From: Anaerobacillus sp. | GTDB lineage: Bacteria > Bacillota > Bacilli > Bacillales_H > Anaerobacillaceae | DNA: 12,936 bases | Reading direction: 5' to 3' | Assembly (NCBI GenBank): GCA_007120055.1 | Contig: SKOL01000272.1 | Location: forward strand, 1-12,936 | Shown: positions 5,890 through 12,936 of the stretch, one piece after another | How the letters are laid out: each line of letters begins with the position of its first letter | How positions within the stretch are numbered: position 1 is the first letter of the stretch | Notes under the pieces: model-generated | Seen by the model: the letters and a program-made list of their open reading frames with translations, nothing else | What the model was told of the DNA's origin: nothing | Database searches by the model: none | Position numbers and translations under genes: made by a program

Positions 5890-5904
5890 GGCGGAGGAGG
5901 CTTA

Positions 5905-7333
<1,429 letters not shown>

Positions 7334-7347
7334 AAATCCTCCATATT

Positions 7348-7439
7348 AATTTATAATTTACAATTTAAAATTACTGATAGTAAAGCTTCGAAGTATTACA
7401 AAATAAAAATTGTACATTGTAAATTGTAAATTTCACATT
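7348..7439. repeat. heptad-periodic hairpin repeat (element H2)
   Basis: The left arm (7348-7373) and right arm (about 7405-7439) are built from 7-base units (AATTTAC-like) and pair imperfectly over about 26 bp. The loop carries AAAGCTTCGAAGTATTAC. Read on the minus strand, 7399-7379 matches 9782-9802 at 18 of 21 bases. It sits in the leader between the predicted rnmV promoter and the rnmV start. Confidence 0.75.
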
Positions 7440-7459
7440 ATTATTTGTAACTATTTCAT

Positions 7460-7488
7460 AGTATATAGCGTCTAATATTAGGAAACAA
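7460..7488 (-). promoter_or_regulatory. sigma-A promoter candidate for rnmV-rsmA
   Basis: TTGTTT (7488-7483), 17-bp spacer, TATACT (7465-7460) on the minus strand. The -35 lies within the T-rich tail of the yabE terminator. The transcript would carry the H2 hairpin in its leader of about 120 bases. Confidence 0.5.
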
Positions 7489-7494
7489 GAAAGA

Positions 7495-7511
7495 GGATGA
7501 CTTAGTCATCC
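7495..7511 (-). terminator. probable terminator of yabE
   Basis: GGATGAC (7495-7501) and GTCATCC (7505-7511) form a perfect 7-bp stem with a TTA loop, followed on the minus strand by TCTTTCTTGTTTCC. The T-tract is interrupted, so termination may be partial. It starts 10 bp past the yabE stop. Confidence 0.65.
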
Positions 7512-7520
7512 CCATAAACG

Positions 7521-8723
7521 TTATTTTATAATTCGTACTTGAACATTTTGGCGTCCCCATCTAAGTGCAGCACTGCGGTCGGACATGAAAATATCTATTT
7601 TTCGACCTTGGATGGCACCACCTGTATCTGCAGCTTTATATTGTCCTAATACTCTACCGTTGTGTCTCACTTCAACGACTGAACCTAATGGAATTACATT
7701 TGGATCAACAGCAACGACATTTTTACCCGGGTTAGCTCTTAAGTTTAACCCAGTACTAGTCACTCCAGAACACCCTTCACAATAAGCAGTATACGCTGTC
7801 GCTTCAAATGTTCGCCATTCACCAGGTGTGCCACCACGTGAGACTTGTTGCTCTACTGGTTTTGTCCCTACAGCGACAATACGATCGGTACTTTCTTGAA
7901 CCGTTTCGGTTTTAATCAGTTCTCTTGAAATTTCTTCACCATTTTCAAAGATAACTTCATAATGCTTTGCGATCTTCCCTTGTTGTCCTTTTTGAACTTC
8001 TCGCTCAGTTCCTCTTGTAAGCGAATTGTCATTTCTAGACACAGTCGCAAAGTTTGTTGCTTCTTCCACAACATCGGTGACCTTTTCCACTCTTACTACA
8101 TTGATTTCACTATTTGCTTTAACGAATTTCTCTTTTTCTGGTTCAACCCGATCAAGCTCTCCTAAAGTAATCTCTTCTGCTTCTAAAAAGTCAGCGACCG
8201 TTGTCGAAGTCGTCCACACTTCCTTTTTTTCACCATCAGAATTTAACGTGACAGCAAATGCAGACTCGTAATTAACTTGCAAGTCCTCAGTAAGTTTCGT
8301 TTCTAGACTCGGTTTTATTTTATCGTAATCTTCTACTATTATGTTTAACTCTTCGAACAACTCTTCTATCGTATTTGCGGTCGTCCATACTGGTGATCTT
8401 TCACCATCATTTGTCACATAAACTAAAATCGCAGGAGTCCAAACGACATTTACATCATTCGTCAACTCTGTTTCCAATGACGGTTCAATAAAATCATGTT
8501 CTCCTACTAAAATATCATTCTCCAACATTAGTTCATCCACAGTCTTGGAATGAGTTTTCAGGGCTATTTCTTCGCCGTCTATTACTAGCGTCACTTGCGT
8601 TTTTGTTAACTCATACGTAGCAAAGCTCGCAACACCTATTAGTAATAGCATACTAACGATGGACATGATTAACCTTTTTCCAGTAAGTGAATCGGAAAAA
8701 AGTTTCTTCATGTTTGGTATCAT
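7521..8723 (-). CDS. yabE: YabE, G5 and 3D domain cell-wall protein
   Basis: A 400-residue secreted or membrane-anchored protein of the YabE/RpfB-like family. A basic N-terminus and one hydrophobic segment (about 17-36) form a signal anchor. Three DUF348 ubiquitin-like repeats follow (about 42-83, 98-139, 155-196), each ending in a similar acidic PSLET or VEPEK stretch. Next come a G5 domain (about 207-288) and a C-terminal 3D domain (about 305-400) with three aspartates Asp340, Asp366 and Asp377 in VAVDPNVIPLG and ADTGGAIQGRKIDIF. 3D domains resemble the MltA lytic transglycosylase core, so a role in peptidoglycan turnover or spore revival is likely. The ATG at 8723 is preferred over 8711 because GGGGGAG lies at the right distance. 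It has its own promoter and terminator. Confidence 0.93.
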   Translation of the reverse strand: MIPNMKKLFSDSLTGKRLIMSIVSMLLLIGVASFATYELTKTQVTLVIDGEEIALKTHSKTVDELMLENDILVGEHDFIEPSLETELTNDVNVVWTPAILVYVTNDGERSPVWTTANTIEELFEELNIIVEDYDKIKPSLETKLTEDLQVNYESAFAVTLNSDGEKKEVWTTSTTVADFLEAEEITLGELDRVEPEKEKFVKANSEINVVRVEKVTDVVEEATNFATVSRNDNSLTRGTEREVQKGQQGKIAKHYEVIFENGEEISRELIKTETVQESTDRIVAVGTKPVEQQVSRGGTPGEWRTFEATAYTAYCEGCSGVTSTGLNLRANPGKNVVAVDPNVIPLGSVVEVRHNGRVLGQYKAADTGGAIQGRKIDIFMSDRSAALRWGRQNVQVRIIK

Positions 8724-8752
8724 AGTGATAAACTCCCCCTTCTAAAGACCGA

Positions 8753-8781
8753 ATTATATACAGTTATGGAAGTCTTGTCAA
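8753..8781 (-). promoter_or_regulatory. sigma-A promoter of yabE
   Basis: TTGACA (8781-8776) and TATAAT (8758-8753) are perfect hexamers separated by 17 bp on the minus strand. The transcript start is near 8746, about 23 bases before the yabE start codon. Confidence 0.9.
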
Positions 8782-8856
8782 TGGAAATAAACCCCTCCTT
8801 TAGGAATTCTTAAGTAGTATTATCCATAAAAACGGTAAAAAAGGGTACATAAAACA

Positions 8857-8945
8857 TTCGACAAGACTAGCATATGACAATGGTTTTCGATGTAGAACTA
8901 ACGAGAAGATAGTTTTTTCTGGACAACACTCTATACTATTCGACA
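8857..8945 (-). promoter_or_regulatory. two Spo0A-box-like sites between tatD and yabE
   Basis: TGTCGAA, the 0A-box core, occurs on the minus strand at 8863-8857 (CTTGTCGAATG) and 8945-8939 (TTTTTGTCGAATA), 82 bp apart and 75-165 bp upstream of the yabE promoter. The rest of this 229-bp spacer has no terminator I trust for tatD. The match is short, so control by Spo0A is only a possibility. Confidence 0.3.
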
Positions 8946-8952
8946 AAAACGG

Positions 8953-9723
8953 CTATCGTTTTATAGCAAAAAGTTTTTTCGCATTTTCATTTGTAGCGGC
9001 TACCACTTCTTCGTATGTAATATCTTTTAATTCAGCAATTGCTTCCGCTACTAGTTTAACATAACTCGGTTCATTGCGTTTACCACGATATGGGTGCGGC
9101 GCTAAATAAGGGCAATCAGTTTCAATTAAAAGACGATCAAGCGGAATCTCTTTTGCAACCTCTTTCGGACGCTTTGCATTTTTAAACGTTACCGGACCCC
9201 CGAATGAAATATAAAAATTCATTTTTAAACATTGCATGGCAATGTCTAAACTACTTCCGAAACAATGCATAATTCCACCTACAGCGCTTGCATCTTCTTC
9301 TTTTAAAATCGTCACTATATCTTCATGGGCATCGCGATTATGGATAATAATCGGCAAGTTGACTTTTTTAGCTAACTGAATTTGCTTACGAAAAACTTCC
9401 TTTTGAACGTCTTTAGGTGACTTATCCCAATGATAGTCTAAACCCATTTCCCCTAAGGCTACTACTTTAGGGTGAGACGACAATTCTTCTAACCATTTTA
9501 AATGTTCTTCAGTCATATCAATCGCATCTACTGGGTGCCAACCAACCGCTGCATAAATAAAATCATAGTTTTCAGCTAACTTAATTGCGCCTTTGATCGT
9601 CTTTTCATCAAAACCTACGACAACAATATTTGAGACGCCCTCTTCTTTTGCGCGCTCAATAACAAGAGCAACATCCTCTTCAAATTGATCAGCATTTAAA
9701 TGGGCATGTGTGTCAAAAAGCAT
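8953..9723 (-). CDS. tatD: TatD family metal-dependent DNase
   Basis: A 256-residue TatD/YabD hydrolase with an amidohydrolase TIM-barrel fold; family members are metal-dependent 3'-5' exonucleases on DNA and have been linked to DNA repair and D-aminoacyl-tRNA deacylation. All expected metal ligands are visible: His6 and His8 in DTHAHL, Glu92 in GEMGLDY, His128 in IIIHNRDAH, His153 in MHCFGS and Asp203 in ETDCPYL. Length is typical. The ATG at 9723 has GAGGAGG about nine bases upstream. It follows metG by 117 bp, as in B. subtilis where tatD (yabD) follows metS, and the spacer is almost wholly the H3 hairpin; no separate promoter was seen, so it may be read through from metG. Confidence 0.96.
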   Translation of the reverse strand: MLFDTHAHLNADQFEEDVALVIERAKEEGVSNIVVVGFDEKTIKGAIKLAENYDFIYAAVGWHPVDAIDMTEEHLKWLEELSSHPKVVALGEMGLDYHWDKSPKDVQKEVFRKQIQLAKKVNLPIIIHNRDAHEDIVTILKEEDASAVGGIMHCFGSSLDIAMQCLKMNFYISFGGPVTFKNAKRPKEVAKEIPLDRLLIETDCPYLAPHPYRGKRNEPSYVKLVAEAIAELKDITYEEVVAATNENAKKLFAIKR

Positions 9724-9742
9724 TTAAAAAAACCTCCTCTTC

Positions 9743-9840
9743 AATGTAGAATTTAAAATGTAGAATGTATAATTATTTTTAGTATTGCTTCGAAGCTTTA
9801 CATAACTAATTTTACATTCTACATTGTGAATTTTTAATTA
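9743..9840. repeat. heptad-periodic hairpin repeat (element H3)
   Basis: The arms are made of AATGTAG-like 7-base units. AATGTAGAATGTA (9757-9769) pairs perfectly with 9813-9825, and the flanks extend the stem imperfectly. The central 9782-9802 carries GCTTCGAAGCTTTAC, shared with H2 in inverted orientation. It abuts the metG stop codon and ends 20 bp before the tatD start, so it would fold in the metG-tatD intergenic messenger and could limit read-through or protect metG mRNA. Confidence 0.75.
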
Positions 9841-11808
<1,968 letters not shown>

Positions 11809-11813
11809 TTAAT

Positions 11814-11908
11814 AGAAAAGCGCAAGCGCCTTGTTCTGCGAGCAGCTTCTTAGATTTGCTCCTTGTACTTTAGCAAATCAGTGCAGTGTCTTGGAGCTAG
11901 ACAGCTTT
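11814..11908 (-). repeat. GTCTAGCTCC-type structured repeat, copy C, in the metG leader
   Basis: On the minus strand it runs from AGCTGTCTAGCTCC to GGCGCTTGCGCTTTTC. GATTTGCT and AGCAAATC (near 11853-11880) form an inner stem, and GCGCTTGCGC near 11818-11829 is palindromic. It shares its ends with copies A and B (5622-5889). It lies between the T-box terminator and the metG ribosome site, so every read-through metG messenger carries it. 11909-12019 shows nothing else. Confidence 0.75.
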
Positions 11909-12019
11909 CCAAGTTCAAATATTTTATACTGTCTTAACTTTTTAAAAAGGCTCTTTCTAAATTACCACTTTCTGCTTTTTGCAATGTAGTTACATATGAA
12001 TTTTTACGAAAATAGGCAC

Positions 12020-12057
12020 AAAAAAACTCCCCCCTTTTAATAAAGGGACGAGAGTTT
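12020..12057 (-). terminator. T-box-controlled terminator
   Basis: AAACTC with GAGTTT and CCCTTT with AAAGGG form a long stem with an ATTA loop, followed by seven T residues. It competes with the antiterminator built around the T-box sequence at 12067-12079. Confidence 0.88.
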
Positions 12058-12360
12058 ACTTCCTCACGTGTTACCACCCAATTTCCCTTGTATCTCACGA
12101 CTACAAGGCTCAATAAGTTACTAAACAAATAGAGTGTTCTAGAACATTATTCTGGCCTCACAAAGAAAGGATAAACTATATACACCAAAACATTAGTAAC
12201 TTTAAACTAAAATAACGCTTAGTAAACGTTGCCCCCTTATTACTTATAACTCGAAGGCAAATCCTCCAAGACCATTTTCAAAAGTTCAACCTATACCAGT
12301 TTTCAGCTCCCCTGGCTCTCTGTCTATGATCAACACCATAATAGGAATTCCTTTTTACTT
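12020..12360 (-). ncRNA. T-box riboswitch leader of metG (tRNA-Met)
   Basis: On the minus strand the leader shows Stem I with the AGAGAGCC / GGAGCTGAAA distal features (12322-12301) and a CCAG/CTGG stem. A specifier-loop candidate ATG lies at 12275-12273, opposite the 12341-12333 strand, with lower-stem pairing AAGG/CCTT and AATTCC/GGATTT. A 7-bp Stem III (12108-12102 with 12092-12086) comes just before the T-box sequence GGGTGGTAACACG (12079-12067). The UGGT bulge reads discriminator A, as in tRNA-Met. The terminator pairs 12057-12051 and inner CCCTTT with AAAGGG and GGAGTT, then runs of T (to 12020). Uncharged tRNA-Met should stabilise the antiterminator and turn metG on. Confidence 0.9.
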
Positions 12361-12469
12361 ATCTTTTCAACAGAACAATATTCAATTGAAATTGAGGTAC
12401 TTTGATTAAAGTCATCCTCTAGGAAAGGCTTTAAAAATCATAAGTCAAATGAAAAGGCCTTTTGGCAAA

Positions 12470-12499
12470 AATATACCTAAACAACAGGGTTATTGTCAA
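12470..12499 (-). promoter_or_regulatory. sigma-A promoter of metG leader
   Basis: TTGACA (12499-12494), 18-bp spacer, TATATT (12475-12470) on the minus strand. Start would be near 12463, about 100 bases ahead of the recognisable Stem I, which is longer than usual for T-box leaders. The first bases can form GGCCAAAAGGCC-like small stems. A second, closer promoter cannot be excluded. Confidence 0.6.
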
Positions 12500-12540
12500 G
12501 TTTGTCCAAAATTAATTTTTTAAAACTAATTTAATGGTGA

Positions 12541-12707
12541 TTTCATACAAAACCTTCATGGTGATGCATCCTCACCATCTAAAATGAAAAGGTGGACACT
12601 TTCCCTCACTTCGCTGTGACCTTCTAACGAATCTCAGAGGCTCGTTCACGAAAGTGTCCACCTTTTTTTCATACAAAACTTTAAAAAATAAATCCATGAA
12701 GGTTTTG
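12541..12707. repeat. nested hairpin element with ATACAAAAC left end
   Basis: The left end (12545-12579) aligns with the left ends of the repeats at 699 and 4424, including a small CATGGTGATG...CTCACCATC stem. Inside, 12587-12603 and 12650-12666 pair perfectly over 17 bp, followed by a T-run on the plus strand. TTTCATACAAAAC occurs as a direct repeat at 12541-12553 and 12667-12679. CAAAACCTTCATGG (12548-12561) pairs perfectly with 12694-12707. It is AT-flanked, non-coding, and lies between the metG promoter and the Spo0A-like sites; it may also be a bidirectional terminator. Confidence 0.8.
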
Positions 12708-12743
12708 TCGAACAGAATAAATAGATTGTAGATTTTTGTCGAA
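12703..12743 (+). promoter_or_regulatory. tandem Spo0A-box-like sites
   Basis: TTTTGTCGAA occurs at 12703-12712 and TTTTTGTCGAA at 12733-12743, both on the plus strand, 31 bp apart. Each contains the 0A-box core TGTCGAA. abrB, the expected next gene on the plus strand, is a classic Spo0A target, but in B. subtilis the boxes lie near the start point, whereas these are about 180-215 bp upstream of the -35 seen here. 12744-12915 is AT-rich with no gene or other clear signal. Confidence 0.45.
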
Positions 12744-12919
12744 TTAAACTTCCCTATTTGCGTAAATATTAGTTCAAACTTATATTTAATAGTTTGATCA
12801 TAAAATTAAAAGTTGTGTTATCTATTATTTTTTTAAAAGCGAAATCACTGTAATACCGGGTCCTTTATTTCGCGACTAGAAATAACACTACAAAAATAGT
12901 AAAAAATTGAAAAAAATAA

Positions 12920-12936
12920 TTGACTTCTTTTGGAAA
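12920..12936 (+). promoter_or_regulatory. -35 region of a truncated promoter, probably abrB
   Basis: TTGACT (12920-12925) preceded by A-rich DNA and followed by TCTTTTGGAAA resembles the abrB promoter start I recall from B. subtilis (TTGACG, then TTGGAAA). The -10 would fall past the window edge, so this is unverified. Confidence 0.4.

Noticed and set aside
8202..8208. TGTCGAA (Spo0A core)
   Set aside because: It lies inside the yabE coding region, where a 7-base match carries little weight.
8781..8820. Possible tatD terminator (GGAATTC quasi-palindrome)
   Set aside because: The stem is short and AT-rich, lies over 130 bp past the tatD stop and overlaps the yabE promoter upstream region.
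11934..12128. 64-codon open frame on the minus strand upstream of metG
   Set aside because: It overlaps the T-box sequence, antiterminator and terminator, whose RNA features explain the bases; no ribosome site or protein family fits.
12255..12260. TTC as alternative (Phe) specifier in the T-box leader
   Set aside because: It falls in the paired base of Stem I rather than in the internal loop, whereas ATG at 12273-12275 is in the loop and agrees with the downstream gene.
12839..12873. GCGAAAT / ATTTCGC inverted repeat
   Set aside because: Only 7 bp with a 21-base loop in AT-rich DNA; no T-run and no second copy.

Overview
The window is a conserved chromosomal segment from a low-GC, endospore-forming member of the Bacillaceae. 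It carries the sporulation genes spoVG, sspF and yabG together with veg, and its gene order matches the Bacillus subtilis metS-tatD-yabE-rnmV-rsmA-yabG-veg-sspF-ispE-purR-ridA-spoVG block. All twelve genes lie on the minus strand, so the block is transcribed from right to left. No transposase, phage gene, CRISPR array, tRNA or rRNA was seen, and every protein belongs to a recognisable family. The species cannot be named from the sequence alone.

Reading in the direction of transcription, the right end (about 12700-12936) is non-coding. It carries two Spo0A-box-like sites and, at the very edge, a plus-strand -35 element resembling the start of an abrB promoter, as expected from B. subtilis where abrB diverges from metS. 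A sigma-A promoter then drives a long T-box leader with a methionine specifier, followed by metG and tatD. Next comes yabE with a consensus sigma-A promoter and its own terminator, then the overlapping pair rnmV-rsmA. After a cluster of structured repeats comes yabG with a good sigma-K promoter and a strong terminator. Then come veg with a very strong sigma-A promoter, sspF, ispE, and purR-ridA, which are almost fused and have their own promoter overlapped by PurBox-like half sites. Last is spoVG behind a near-perfect sigma-H promoter.

The genes combine housekeeping and sporulation jobs: translation (metG), rRNA maturation (rnmV for 5S, rsmA for 16S), isoprenoid synthesis (ispE), purine control and metabolite repair (purR, ridA), cell-wall remodelling (yabE), and developmental genes active at successive stages (spoVG early, sspF in the forespore, yabG late in the mother cell).

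The novelty is between the genes. The spacers are long and packed with palindromic repeats of at least five kinds: heptad-periodic hairpins (three), a GTCTAGCTCC-type structured repeat (three copies, two in tandem), an ATACAAAAC-to-GGAGCATCCC repeat (two full copies and one with only the left end), GTCAGNCACC elements (two clear and one relic, one nested inside a terminator-like hairpin), and a 137-bp palindrome with perfect 20-bp terminal inverted repeats. I see no convincing new protein system. The best leads are these mobile-looking RNA/DNA hairpin families, their placement in leaders and terminators, and an unusual 5'-3' complementarity around sspF.
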